From Streptomyces sp. Edi2 (GTDB lineage Bacteria > Actinomycetota > Actinomycetes > Streptomycetales > Streptomycetaceae), in assembly GCF_040253635.1 (NCBI RefSeq), contig NZ_JBEJGX010000003.1, positions 4,241,501-4,305,500 on the forward strand: DNA of 64,000 bases. Reading direction: 5' to 3'. A program made the position numbers and the translations under genes. Below the pieces are notes generated by a model, which worked only from the letters and a program-made list of their open reading frames with translations, did no database searches and had not been told where the DNA came from. Every line of letters starts with the position of its first letter. The stretch's first letter is position 1. Shown here in pieces: positions 49,653 through 58,546 of this stretch.

Positions 49653-50090
49653 ATGGCGGACTCGGCCGTCATGACGATCGCCCAGAACGCCGCCAACCAC
49701 ATCGCCGCCCACGGACAGCATTTTCGTGAACACCGTGGCACCCGCCTGAAGTACGCCCTGCACGGACACCTCCCCTACGACCGCACCGCCGGCCTCCAAA
49801 CGGTGTACCGGGCCTACCGAGCCACCGCCGCCACCCAGCGAACGTTTGAGACCTGGTTCCTCCAGCTCTTCTCCCTCAAGGAGAAGAGCCGGACCCACGC
49901 CGATCAGCTGGCTCCGCTCTTCAAACACTTCGTGCGCGCCCACATGGCCCGTCTCTCCGGCCCCGATCCGGCAAGGGTCACCGCCCTACGGCAGGCCGTC
50001 TCCGCGGGCCGCACCGGCTGGATCACCAGCAGGCCACTCCTGGCCACCGCCTTGGCCACACCCGGTTGGCGTGCCGACAGAAGCCGTTGA
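49653..50090 (+). CDS. Hypothetical helical protein
   Basis: 145 residues; ATG 49653 or 49671. No known motif. Mostly helical with aromatic-rich segments (YRAYRATAATQRTFETWFLQ) and a basic C-terminus. Just upstream, at 49582, a separate frame begins MSDWEFVKDRTATQGAVWKS with a ribosome site and stops unproductively, perhaps the head of a phosphotransferase gene. The whole stretch 49456-50210 may be eroded. Low confidence that it is expressed. Confidence 0.35.
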   Translation: MADSAVMTIAQNAANHIAAHGQHFREHRGTRLKYALHGHLPYDRTAGLQTVYRAYRATAATQRTFETWFLQLFSLKEKSRTHADQLAPLFKHFVRAHMARLSGPDPARVTALRQAVSAGRTGWITSRPLLATALATPGWRADRSR

Positions 50091-50210
50091 GCTAGCCAAA
50101 AACGAGCGCGCCACCCGGTAGCCACCCGCCACGGTGCTCCTGCTCACAACCCGGCGCCTGTCCGCCACCTGATACCACTGCATCGCGCCAGATCCAGCCC
50201 GGCTTCACTC

Positions 50211-50420
50211 CTGGGTGCAGTGGCTCCTTCGTCCACAGCTGTGGAGGGCCTTCGGCGACCACGACGTGCTCGTCATGCCGTCCACCACTCTGGAGGCCAT
50301 GGGCCTGGTCGCCCTCGAAGCCCAAGCCTGCGGCCTGCCCGCCTCTACCAGCCTGTGCCCGGCTTGAACGAGTCCCTCGCCACCACCGGACTGGCCACCG
50401 ACTTCACCAACCCCCGTCGC
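50211..50420 (+). pseudogene. Degraded copy of the segment 1 GT4 glycosyltransferase gene
   Basis: About 200 bases align with 20149-20345, including identical blocks such as CCACAGCTGTGGAG and GGTCGCCCTCGAAGCCCAAG. Translation follows FGDHDVLVMPSTTLEAMGLV and LEAQACGLP, then a deletion at 50341 shifts frame (CCCGCCTCTACCAG for CCCGTGCTCTACCAG). It lacks both ends of the gene. This is evidence for an earlier, now lost, copy of the segment 1 cluster. Confidence 0.82.
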
Positions 50421-50645
50421 CCTCGCACGGATGCAAGGCCCCTCACCGGCCGCGACCGCGCCGGGTGGCGGCGAGGGTGGCGGCGAAGGTGGCGCAGATG
50501 GCCACCCGGACCGGCGTTCCCCCGCTCGTCAGCTGAAGGCTCCGGGGTTGGGTGCCCATCAGGGCGTCCGGCCCGGAGGGGCGCTGCCTGCCCGGGTCCC
50601 CGCACTCCCGGGGTGTGTTAAACAGGGCGTAATCAAAGGGGTACT

Positions 50646-51800
50646 TTGCAGCAGCTCAAGCTCGGAATCATGTCGCAGACCCGCAAAGAGAACGAGCACC
50701 GTCTGCCGATCCACCCAGCACACTTCGCACGCATCGACGCCGACCTCCGGACCGGCATCTATCTGCAGACCGGTTACGGGGAGCACTTCGGTGTCCCGGA
50801 CAGTCAACTCGCACCGTTGGTCGCCGGTTTCCGCTCACGCCAGGAGTTGATCTCGGAGTGTGACGTCATCCTGCTGGCCAAACCGCTGCACGAGGATCTG
50901 GCGGAGCTGCGGGACGGGCAGGTGCTGTGGGGGTGGCCGCACTGCGTGCAGGACGACAAGGTCACGCAGGCCGCCATCGACCGCAGGCTCACCGTGATCG
51001 CCTTTGAAGCGATGCACCACTGGACCCGGAAGGGTTCGTTCAACCTGCATGTCTTCCACAAGAACAACGAGCTGGCCGGATACTCGTCGGTGCTGCATGC
51101 CATGCAGCTGACCGGTGCGACGGGTGACTACGGGCGCCGGCGGCGCGCGGTGGTGATCGGCTTCGGCGCCACCGCCCGCGGTGCGGTCACCGCGCTCAGC
51201 GCGCTGGGGGTTCACGACGTGGACGTGCTGACCGCCCGCGGCGTCACCGCCGTCAGCTCACCGATCCACTCGGCGCGGATCGTCCACTTCGACCACGACG
51301 TGGCCGACGACACCCTCGACCCGCGACGCAGCATCGCGCTCACTGACGACGGCCCGGAGCCGCTGGCGGATTTCCTCGCCGGGCACGACATCATCGTCAA
51401 CTGCGTGCTCCAGGACACCGCGGCGCCGCTGATGTTCCTGATCAAGGAGGATCTGCCGAAGCTCGCGCCCGGCACTCTCGTCATCGACGTCTCCTGCGAC
51501 GAGGGTATGGGCTTCGCCTGGGCCCGGCCGACCACCTTCAACGCCCCGATGTTCACCGTCGGCGACCACGTCCACCACTACGGCGTGGACCACAGTCCCT
51601 CCTACCTTTGGGACGCGGCCACCTGGGAGAACAGCGAGGCGCTGATCCCGTTCCTGCGGCCGGTCCTCGAAGGACCGGCCGGCTGGGACAGCGACCGCAC
51701 GATCCACCGGGCGATCGAGATCCGCGACGGCATCGTCCAGAACCCCGCGGTCCTGGCCTTCCAGAATCGCGCCGAACAGTTCCCGCACGCGCTGCTCTGA
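50646..51800 (+). CDS. N5-(carboxyethyl)ornithine synthase-like dehydrogenase (alanine dehydrogenase fold)
   Basis: 384 residues from TTG at 50646 (GGGG upstream); the N-terminus MQQLKLGIMSQTRKENEHRL contains the family's first strand, so this start is preferred to ATG 50670. It has the alanine dehydrogenase/PNT two-domain fold. The N-terminal substrate domain has HRLPIHPAHF and VILLAKPL, the NAD(P) loop is VVIGFGATARGAVTAL, and VIDVSCDEGMGFAWARPTTF is the hallmark of CEO synthase. The known enzyme condenses pyruvate with the side-chain amine of ornithine or lysine. The substrate here is not certain. It is monocistronic. Confidence 0.82.
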   Translation: MQQLKLGIMSQTRKENEHRLPIHPAHFARIDADLRTGIYLQTGYGEHFGVPDSQLAPLVAGFRSRQELISECDVILLAKPLHEDLAELRDGQVLWGWPHCVQDDKVTQAAIDRRLTVIAFEAMHHWTRKGSFNLHVFHKNNELAGYSSVLHAMQLTGATGDYGRRRRAVVIGFGATARGAVTALSALGVHDVDVLTARGVTAVSSPIHSARIVHFDHDVADDTLDPRRSIALTDDGPEPLADFLAGHDIIVNCVLQDTAAPLMFLIKEDLPKLAPGTLVIDVSCDEGMGFAWARPTTFNAPMFTVGDHVHHYGVDHSPSYLWDAATWENSEALIPFLRPVLEGPAGWDSDRTIHRAIEIRDGIVQNPAVLAFQNRAEQFPHALL

Positions 51801-51832
51801 TCCGACGCCGCCTGGTCGGGATGCTAGGGACC

Positions 51833-51962
51833 TGAGTCGGGGAGTCGTCGGCAGTAGGCAGCGACTTTGCCGAGGATCTCGTCGGCGGTCTTGGTCCAGG
51901 TGCAGGGCCGGGGGGCGTGGTTCCAGTCTGCGAGCCAGTTGCGGATGTCGTGTTCGAGGGCT
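51833..51962 (-). pseudogene. IS630-family transposase C-terminal remnant
   Basis: Leftward translation gives ALEHDIRNWLADWNHAPRPC and TWTKTADEILGKVAAYCRRL, the conserved tail of IS630-type transposases, ending with a stop near 51833. The catalytic DDE part is absent. Confidence 0.78.
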
Positions 51963-52103
51963 CACGCTCGTCGGTGTGAAGTGCAGGTGGAAGCGTGGGT
52001 GGGCCACCAACCTGGACGACTCAAACCGAACTACCGGCGAATCTCCGACTCAGGTCGCTAGCCGCGTACGGGTGGATGAAGCACCTCTCATCGAATGGCG
52101 TGA

Positions 52104-52413
52104 ACCAGCGCTCAACAATTCACCGCCGTCACCGACCCCGACGGCAGCCAGGTCGTCTACTGCGTCACCGGCGAACTCTTCTTTCGCCTCCTCCAACGAC
52201 CTGGTCACCCAGTTCAACTACGCCACCGACCCCGACAAGGTCGTCATCGACCTGAGCGCCGCACACATCTGGGAAGCCTCCTCCGTCGCAGCCCTGGACG
52301 CGATCGAGACCAAGTACGCCCAGCGCGGCAAGACCGTCGAGATCACCGGCCTCAACAAGGCAAGCGCCCAGATCCACGGGAACCTCAGCGGCGAACTCAC
52401 CGGAAGCCACTGA
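52104..52413 (+). pseudogene. SulP transporter STAS-domain remnant with frameshift
   Basis: One frame gives QFTAVTDPDGSQVVYCVTGE then LFF, and after an extra T near 52187 the next frame continues ASSNDLVTQFNYATDPDKVV, IDLSAAHIWEASSVAALDAI and ends QIHGNLSGELTGSH. This is the C-terminal STAS domain of SulP/carbonic-anhydrase-linked anion transporters. The membrane part is gone. It abuts the IS630 relic. Confidence 0.8.
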
Positions 52414-52497
52414 CCCGTCTTCCCCTGCCCGGCGGCCGCCCGGAAGCACAGGCTTCCTGGGCGGCCGTCGTGCTCCCCCCCCGCGCCCTGCTCGTCA

Positions 52498-52535
52498 GCT
52501 CGGAGCGCGGGTTCGATTCCCGTCAGTCGCTCCAT
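52498..52535 (+). repeat. Decayed att copy 5 (segment 5/6 boundary)
   Basis: AGCTCGGAGCGCGGGTTCGA followed by TTCCCGTCAGTCGCTCCATA. It differs from the core at GCTCGG (for GCTCAG) and CAGTCGC (for CACCCGC). The hairpin AGGCCCAGGTCGGAGACCTG GGCC follows unchanged. No arm-type motif precedes it. Confidence 0.8.
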
Positions 52536-52775
52536 AGTTGAGGCCCAGGTCGGAGACCTGGGCCTTGTTCGTTGTCCGGCGAAGCTGCTGCCAGGACAGG
52601 GCCACCGTGTCACGCCGCGGCCACTACTGCCGGCCCGGTCGCTGATCGCCCAGTAAGGGGGCGTTGACGGTAACCGGCAGTCCGTGGCGGGCCTCGGGTT
52701 CACCCTCGTGCAGCTCCTGCCGCACCACCTGCCGGTTCCGGTGAGCGTGGATGCAGAACGGCGTTCCCGCCGTGG

Positions 52776-53339
52776 CTACTGCTGCTTCCACTGCTCCTTG
52801 GTGATCTCGTACCGTACGCCTCCATGCTCGGAGCCCTCGACCGTCTCCATGTCGGGCGGAGTGGGGATGGTCTCCACGAGCGTCATTTCAAGCTTCTCCA
52901 TGATGTTGCGCGAACCGCGGTTCACGGACATCGTCTCGGCCCAGACCATGCGCACACCGAGCTCCGAGAACGCCTTGCCCAGCAAGGCCCGCGAGCCCTC
53001 GGTGGCATAGCCCCTGCCCCAAGCCGCCTGCCGCAGCCGGTAGCCGAGTTCGACTTCGTCCAGCGGGCCCTCCGGCTCGGGACGCAGGATGAACCAGCCG
53101 ATGAACGCGCCGGCGTCCTTCTCGTGCGCGGCGAACAGTCCGAGGTCGCCGCCCCACTTCTCGTAGCCCGCGAGGATTCTCGGCAGGTAGCGCTCGCGGA
53201 CGACCTCAGGCGCGGTCGGCTTGCCGCCGGTCAGGTAGCGCATCACCGCCGGGTCGCTGTCCAGCTCGATCAGCAGGTCCGCGTCATCGGCAGTGAAGCG
53301 GCGCAGGGTCAGGCGCTCGGTCTCCAGGTAGGTGTCCAC
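52776..53339 (-). CDS. GNAT-family N-acetyltransferase (RimJ/RimL-like)
   Basis: 187 residues from GTG at 53339 (no clear ribosome site, so the start is uncertain). TYLETERLTLRRFTADDADL is the RimJ/L N-terminus. The acetyl-CoA loop is RQAAWGRGYATEGSRALLGK, and WAETMSVNRGSRNIMEKLEM is the C-terminal strand-helix. Members acetylate the N-termini of ribosomal proteins, small molecules or antibiotics. It is the first gene in segment 6 with no operon partner. Confidence 0.85.
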   Translation of the reverse strand: MDTYLETERLTLRRFTADDADLLIELDSDPAVMRYLTGGKPTAPEVVRERYLPRILAGYEKWGGDLGLFAAHEKDAGAFIGWFILRPEPEGPLDEVELGYRLRQAAWGRGYATEGSRALLGKAFSELGVRMVWAETMSVNRGSRNIMEKLEMTLVETIPTPPDMETVEGSEHGGVRYEITKEQWKQQ

Positions 53340-53939
53340 GAGCCGATCGTGCCGGAAGCACGTCGGGCAGCCCAACGGTTTTCCTCGGCACCTCGGGGGA
53401 TTTGCCACGGTGTCGCAGGCTGCAGAGACGGGTGCACCCTGGTGCCGGCCCGTTCCCCATTGCCTCCAAGGACCGGTCGCTTCCCTGGCCAAGGCTCCGG
53501 GCCAGCGGCGGCACCACCACCACCAGCAGCAGCAGCAGCAGCAGGACAGGCTGCCTTACGTACGAGCGCGGAGGTCGTCTGCACGCCACGGCGTTATGCG
53601 TCATCGGTCCCGCGGCGACGAGGCCGGCGAGCAGGCCGAGGATCTGCGGTTGGCGGTCAGGTGGCAGTCGCTGAAGCCGTACGCTCCAGCCGTGGATCCG
53701 TGCCGAGGTATGGAATGCCGCCGGCCCAGTAGTACAGCTCATTGCGCACGCAACCGGCCCACGCTCAGCAGCAGTTACGCGAAGCGCCCCCGGGCGGCTC
53801 GGCCTCACCCGTTTGCGCGGTTTGTTTGCGGGACGTGAGTGAGGCGTTTCCAGGACGTCAGTGGGTCCGGGAAGAGTGGTGTTCACACCGCGGGAACGAC
53901 GAAAAAGACTCCCGCACGAAAGCAGGGGGAACCCCGATC
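53340..53939. other. 600-bp spacer with CAC/CAG triplet run
   Basis: No supported gene. At 53511-53545 four to five CAC triplets run into seven CAG triplets. The upstream part of the lipoprotein gene (53742-53939) is open in frame but lacks coding character. The lipoprotein promoter should be near 53850. Confidence 0.4.
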
Positions 53940-54635
53940 ATGCGTACTTCCCGGATTCGTACCGCCACCCTGGCCGCCGTCACTGCCGCGCTGGCGCTGG
54001 GCCTGACCGCCTGCGGCGGCTCCGACAGCGGCTCGAAGGCGGCGGGCGGCGACAACGCTGCAGGTACCGCGCAGAGCCGGTCCGCTTCCGACGGGGGCGG
54101 CAAGGGCGGCGCGGAGCAGGCGAACGGCGGCGGTGACTCCAAGGAGAGTGCGCGCTCGACGACCGCCTCGGGCGGGACGGACGAGGTCGCGGGCAAGGGC
54201 ACGACGGCCGGCGCCCAGCAGTGCCGCGGCGACGAGATGCTGCTCACCGCGGTGCACCGGTTCGCCGGGCAGCAGGGCGACCACCTGCTGATCACCGCGT
54301 CGAACAAGGGCACCAAGCCGTGCTGGGTCACCTCGTACCCGGACGTGAAGCTCGGCGACGTCGACAGCGCCGCGCTGCCGCACTCGAAGAAGGACAACCC
54401 CGGCGGCGGCAAGCAGATCACGCTCCAGCCCGGCGGCAAGGCCTACAGCGCGGTGAACCTCTTCGACTACGGCTCGAACAACCACACGGCGCAGTCGTTC
54501 TCCCTCGCGCTGCGCGGCGCGGACGGCAACGACGGCCCCTCCTACTCCGTCGACATCCAGGGCGAGAAGTCGCAGTTCAGCTGGAACGAGGCCGACGTGC
54601 TGAACTGGAGCACCACGAAGCCGTACAACTTCTGA
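53940..54635 (+). CDS. DUF4232 secreted lipoprotein
   Basis: 231 residues from ATG at 53940 with AGGGGGA upstream. Signal peptide and lipobox MRTSRIRTATLAAVTAALAL then GLTACGG (Cys24), so it is a membrane-anchored lipoprotein. A Ser/Gly/Lys-rich linker runs to about residue 95. The DUF4232 domain (about 98-231) starts with QCRGDEMLLTAVHRFAGQQG and has SNKGTKPCWVTSYPDVKLGD. The Cys pair (QCRG, KPCW) is conserved and probably disulfide-linked. Function unknown; common and multicopy in Streptomyces. Confidence 0.88.
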   Translation: MRTSRIRTATLAAVTAALALGLTACGGSDSGSKAAGGDNAAGTAQSRSASDGGGKGGAEQANGGGDSKESARSTTASGGTDEVAGKGTTAGAQQCRGDEMLLTAVHRFAGQQGDHLLITASNKGTKPCWVTSYPDVKLGDVDSAALPHSKKDNPGGGKQITLQPGGKAYSAVNLFDYGSNNHTAQSFSLALRGADGNDGPSYSVDIQGEKSQFSWNEADVLNWSTTKPYNF

Positions 54636-54648
54636 GCCGACTTCTGAC

Positions 54649-54715
54649 GGCCCCCGTCGGCCGGTGACACGTCACCAGCCGACCAGCACGGTACGTCACC
54701 CTGGCCGACGGGGCC
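54649..54715 (+). terminator. Long-stem terminator after the lipoprotein gene
   Basis: GGCCCCCGTCGGCC pairs with GGCCGACGGGGCC across about 40 bases that contain an inner GGTGAC / GTCACC hairpin. Confidence 0.55.
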
Positions 54716-55054
54716 GCACCGCGGCGTCGCAGCCGAGGGGCACCGTCCCCCAGCCTTCCCAGTCCGGAAAGGTCAGGGCAGGGCCGGTGAGGCTGGCTGC
54801 TGATGCTCGCTCTCACGACACGGTGCTTCGCCGACCTGCCGCGGTACACGGGTATCCTGCGGCAGATCGGTGAGTCTCCCGGTCGTCCGCCCGGCGGAGC
54901 AGGCGGACGACCTCCCGGAGACGCCGGCGGCCGGTGGCAAGCGCGCGGTGTTCGGTTGGGCGGGACTCCCCTGAGCGCACTGTGCGGCGCCCAGGACTGA
55001 CGAGACGAGACACCCCATGACGCTCGCCTTCACCCGCCATCTCGACGGCAAGCG

Positions 55055-55603
55055 CTACGAACTGCACCCCCGGGGCTCCGCCCCCGCCCACGTCCGGCGT
55101 GGGAGCCCCGGCGACCGGCCCCTTCCCGAGGGATGCAAGCCACGCTTCGTCCTCGCCACTGGCCCTGCCGGTGGCTCGCCGCTCGCCGGATACGCGGTCT
55201 CGGTGGCGACCGGCAGGGCGGCGGCCTGTTCAAAGGTGAGGGCGTCGGGCTTGGCGACGAGGTTGTCGGCGTCGGCCAGGGCATGGGTGGCGAGGGCGTC
55301 GGGCTGGGCGGTGAGCCCCAGCACCGGCAGGCCGGTCTTCCACTGTGTGACGCCGGGGCCGAGGGCGTCGATGACACCGGCCATCTCCAGGCCCAGGGTC
55401 TGGGGTTCGGCGGGGGCCTCCTGGCCGGGGGCGAACAGGCCACGGCGCTTCTTGGAGTCCAGGGCGTTGACGCCGGCGGCGTGGACGCGGACGCGGACCT
55501 GGCCGGGGCCGGGTTCGGGCAGCGGCACTTCGGCCAGTTCCAGTACCTCGGGGCCGCCGTACGCGGCGTGCTGGAGTCTGCGGGCGGGGGTCGGGGTGGT
55601 CAT
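55055..55603 (-). pseudogene. Truncated zinc-type alcohol dehydrogenase/quinone oxidoreductase
   Basis: From ATG at 55603 the first ~140 residues match the GroES-like half of MDR oxidoreductases (LELAEVPLPEPGPGQVRVRV, HAAGVNALDSKKRRG, EMAGVIDALGPGV, TFEQAAALPVATETAY). At the point where the nucleotide-binding domain should begin (AALPVATETAYPA) the sequence changes to an unrelated Arg/Gly-rich tail. Half of the enzyme is missing and it should be inactive. It is next to a ribosome-site-led open frame at 55017 (MTLAFTRHLDGKRYELHPRG) that also stops matching anything, so the break joined two truncated genes. Confidence 0.78.
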
Positions 55604-55699
55604 GGCGGGTCCTTCGGCGGGGAGGAGTGGTGAGGGGGGAGCGGTGAGGGCGAGCCGTGAGGGGGAGGTTATTGGCGAGTGAGGCCGGGGCGCGGCTGG

Positions 55700-55920
55700 G
55701 CGGGCCCGGGGCGGGCCGCCGGTGTGGGCCGCCGGTGTGGGCGCGCCTGAGGCGGGCCGACGTGGGCGAGCGCGAGGCAGGCCGATGTGGGCGCCCTCGG
55801 GGCGGGCCGACGTGGGTGTGCCCGGGGCGGGCCGACGAGGGGTGTGCCCAGTGCGGGCCGACGTAGGCGAGCCCAGAGCGGGCCGACGTAGGCGAACCCG
55901 GTGCGGGTCGGTGTGCCGTG
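55700..55920. repeat. 25-26-bp minisatellite (GCGGGCCGACGTGGGCG unit)
   Basis: The core GCGGGCCGACG recurs with small changes at about 55752, 55777, 55802, 55827, 55853, 55878 and 55903, a step of 25-26 bases. A second CCCTGGTCGCGG-type repeat follows to 56005. The stretch 55621-56005 between the truncated oxidoreductase and the ene-reductase has no gene. Confidence 0.78.
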
Positions 55921-56005
55921 CCCCGGCCGGGTGTGGCGGCCCTGGTCACGACCAGGTGTGGTCGCCCTGGTCGCGGCCCGGCGTGGTCGCCCCGGTCGCG
56001 GCCGC

Positions 56006-57085
56006 TCAGGCAGGCAAGGCCGGGTAGTCGGTGTAGCCGCGCTCGTCGCCGCCGTAGAAGGTGGTGCGGTCGGGCTCGTTGTAGGGCCCGCCGGACGCCA
56101 GACGGCGCGGCAGGTCGGGGTTGGCCAGGAACAGCGCGCCGAAGGCGAGCACGTCCGCGGCGCCGCTCTCGATCAGGCCGAGGGAGTCGTGGCCGGTGGG
56201 CTCGGGGTGCGTGAACGGGTTGAGGACGAACGTGCCGGGCCAGTTCTTGCGCAGGCGCTGGGTCAGGCTCTGGTCGGGGCCTTCGAGCACGTGCAGATAG
56301 GCCAGGTCCAGGGGGGCGAGAGCGGCCACCAGGGCCGTGTAGGTCTCCTCCAGGTCCGCCGGGTCCGTCTCGGCGATGTCGTTGAAGGGGGTGCCGGGGG
56401 AGATGCGGATGCCGGTCCGGTGGGCTCCGATGGCCTCCGCGACGGCACGGGTGGCCTCGACGGCGAAGCGCACCCGGCCCGCGACGTCGCCTCCCCAGCC
56501 GTCGGTGCGCTGGTTGGCGTTGGGGGCGAGGAACTGGTGGATGAGGTAGCCGTTCGCCCCGTGGAGCTCCACCCCGTCGAATCCGGCGGCGATGGCGTTG
56601 CGCGCCGCGTCGGCGAAGTCGGCGATCGTCCGCACGATCTCGTCGTGCTCCAGCTCCTTCGGCGTGACGAAGTCCTGGGGGCCCTGGTGGGTGTAGACCT
56701 GGCCCTTCGCGGCGACGGCGGAGGGGCCCACCGGGATCAGGCCGTCGGGCAGCAGGCTCGGGTGGCCGACGCGGCCGGTGTGCATCAGCTGCGCGAAGAT
56801 CACCCCGCCCTCGCGGTGGACCGCGTCGGTCACCTGCCGCCAGGCGGCGACCTGCTCGGCGGAGTGCAGGCCCGGGGTGTCGGGGTAGCCCTGGCCGACC
56901 ACCGACGGCTGGACGCCCTCGGTGATGATCAGGCCGGCGCTTGCCCGCTGGGCGTAGTAGGCCGACATCAGTTCCGTCGCACCGGCCCCCGGCCCGTAGG
57001 CGCGGCTACGGGTCATCGGTGCCATCGCTATGCGGTTGGCCAGACGCTTGCCGCCCAGCTCGATCGGGTCGAAAGCGGTCGTCAT
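56006..57085 (-). CDS. Old yellow enzyme-type alkene reductase
   Basis: 359 residues from ATG at 57085 with AAGGAG 7 bases upstream. FMN-dependent ene-reductase signatures: NRIAMAPMTRSRAYGPGAGA, ITEGVQPSVVGQGYPDTPGL, FAQLMHTGRVGHP, the His/Asn pair in GVELHGANGYLIHQFLAPN and the C-terminal VLAFGALFLANPDLPRRL. It reduces activated C=C bonds with NAD(P)H, often in electrophile detoxification. It diverges from a MarR gene, the usual arrangement for an inducible reductase. Confidence 0.93.
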   Translation of the reverse strand: MTTAFDPIELGGKRLANRIAMAPMTRSRAYGPGAGATELMSAYYAQRASAGLIITEGVQPSVVGQGYPDTPGLHSAEQVAAWRQVTDAVHREGGVIFAQLMHTGRVGHPSLLPDGLIPVGPSAVAAKGQVYTHQGPQDFVTPKELEHDEIVRTIADFADAARNAIAAGFDGVELHGANGYLIHQFLAPNANQRTDGWGGDVAGRVRFAVEATRAVAEAIGAHRTGIRISPGTPFNDIAETDPADLEETYTALVAALAPLDLAYLHVLEGPDQSLTQRLRKNWPGTFVLNPFTHPEPTGHDSLGLIESGAADVLAFGALFLANPDLPRRLASGGPYNEPDRTTFYGGDERGYTDYPALPA

Positions 57086-57397
57086 GATCACTCCTTCGGT
57101 AGGGGCCGGAGGCCGCCCGAACGGGCGGGGCTCCCTTCGGCATGCGGTGCTCAGCAAAGCATTACTTGGCCGAACAAGTAAAACCCCGGAAAGCCATGCC
57201 GATCCCCTGCGTGAACTGCGTCACCCGTCGCCTCTCGCGCCCGGAAACAGGTCGTCGACGTGCGGCAACTACCCGTCGACCACTTGCCGAACCCGAGGGC
57301 ACCACGGAGGGCAGAGGGTCGCTATCCTGACTGCGTCCGGCAAGCTGTGAGTCGGATTACTGTCCGGCAAAGTTCAGCCGGGAAGGGACTACGTTTG

Positions 57398-58042
57398 ATG
57401 AGCCGGACAACCAATCGGGACGCGGCGGGCCGGCCGCAGGGCACGCCGAGTACGCCACAGAGCGACCCGAGCCGGCCGCAGAAGGCGACGCCGGCAAGCT
57501 CCTCGGTGCCGGTGCCCGCCGCCGCCCACGCGGGACCCGTCAGCCACGCGATCTTCCGCGTGGCCCGTCTGCACCGCATGATCGCCGGCCAGCTTCTGCG
57601 CCCCCTCGGCCTCCATGTCGGCCAGGAGCTGGTGATGATGCACCTGTGGGAGCTCGGCCCCCAGCGGCAGACCGACCTCGTGCGCCTGGTCGACTCCGAT
57701 GCCGCCACGATGACCCGCAGCATCAAACGCCTGGAGAACGCCGGCTTCGTCCGCCGCCGCCCCTGCCCCGACGACAAGCGCGCCGTCATCATCGAACCGA
57801 CCGCCGCCAGCCAGGCGCTGCGCCGCGAGGTCGAACGCATCTGGGCCGAGCTCGAGGCCGCCTCCACCGGCGACCTCACCTCTGACCAGCAAGCCGAAAC
57901 ACTGCGCGCCCTGCAGCGCATCGAGGACAACCTCGCCCGCACGGCCGCCGGATCCCCGGAAGACGCCCCGGCTGCGGATCCGACTCCGGGTGCGGCTCCG
58001 GCTCCGGCTCCGGCTCCGGATGCTGACACGACGACCGGCTGA
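57398..58042 (+). CDS. MarR-family regulator with extended termini
   Basis: 214 residues from ATG at 57398 (GGAAGGG ten bases upstream). It has a Ser/Pro-rich N-terminal tail of about 45 residues, then a MarR core: QELVMMHLWELGPQRQTDLV, RLVDSDAATMTRSIKRLENA, GFVRRRPCPDDKRAVIIEP. The C-terminal tail repeats APAPAPAP, encoded by GGCTCC-type tandem repeats (57985-58020). It probably represses the divergent ene-reductase and senses electrophiles; a Cys in RRRPCPDD sits in the wing, a place where redox-sensing MarR proteins often have one. That sensing role is inference. Confidence 0.88.
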   Translation: MSRTTNRDAAGRPQGTPSTPQSDPSRPQKATPASSSVPVPAAAHAGPVSHAIFRVARLHRMIAGQLLRPLGLHVGQELVMMHLWELGPQRQTDLVRLVDSDAATMTRSIKRLENAGFVRRRPCPDDKRAVIIEPTAASQALRREVERIWAELEAASTGDLTSDQQAETLRALQRIEDNLARTAAGSPEDAPAADPTPGAAPAPAPAPDADTTTG

Positions 58043-58351
58043 CGACCGGCTGGGGCGGAAGTCCCCCATGTGATGAGCACGCAGCCCGTCACCCGCCCCG
58101 CCGGTTCGAATTGCGGCACGACCCGGTTCGATCCGTGGCACGACGCCGGCGGTTCGCTCACGTCACCGGACAGGCTTGTGGGCAGCTGCCCCTTGCCACG
58201 CCGCTCCTTGACCTTGCACGCGAGAGGCAACGCGCTTGTACGCACGGTGTTTCCTGGCCTGCCGGTGTTGCTCATCGCGCCAACTCGGCGCGTCGGCCAC
58301 GGCATCGGTCCATTCGGATGTGCCAGCCGTCTCTATCCGGCGTTGAACACC

Positions 58352-58390
58352 GCTCAGTGCGCGGGTGCGATTCCCGTCACCCGCCCCATA
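58352..58390 (+). repeat. Decayed att copy 6 (segment 6/7 boundary)
   Basis: GCTCAGTGCGCGGGTGCGAT followed by TCCCGTCACCCGCCCCATA, differing from the core at three positions. Hairpin AGGCCCAGGTTGGCGACCTG GGCC follows with the same flanking TTGTTCGTTGTCCGG as copy 5. Confidence 0.82.
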
Positions 58391-58546
58391 GTTGAGGCCC
58401 AGGTTGGCGACCTGGGCCTTGTTCGTTGTCCGGGCCGGTTCAGGGGTCCCGCTCTACCCGAAGCGTCCTCTCCGGTCTTCGCTGTCAGCCGGTGATGACG
58501 CTTCGGGCCGCTCGGTCTTCCCGCCTGCCCTTGTGAGAGCTCGCCG

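Noticed and set aside
53284..53886. 200-codon leftward frame with a poly-Leu/Val segment
   Set aside because: The hydrophobic run is the translation of the CAG/CAC triplet tract, and the frame overlaps the GNAT gene start. Not a credible membrane protein.
57985..58020. GGCTCC repeats as an independent regulatory repeat
   Set aside because: They simply encode the Ala-Pro tail of the MarR protein and show no sign of another role.
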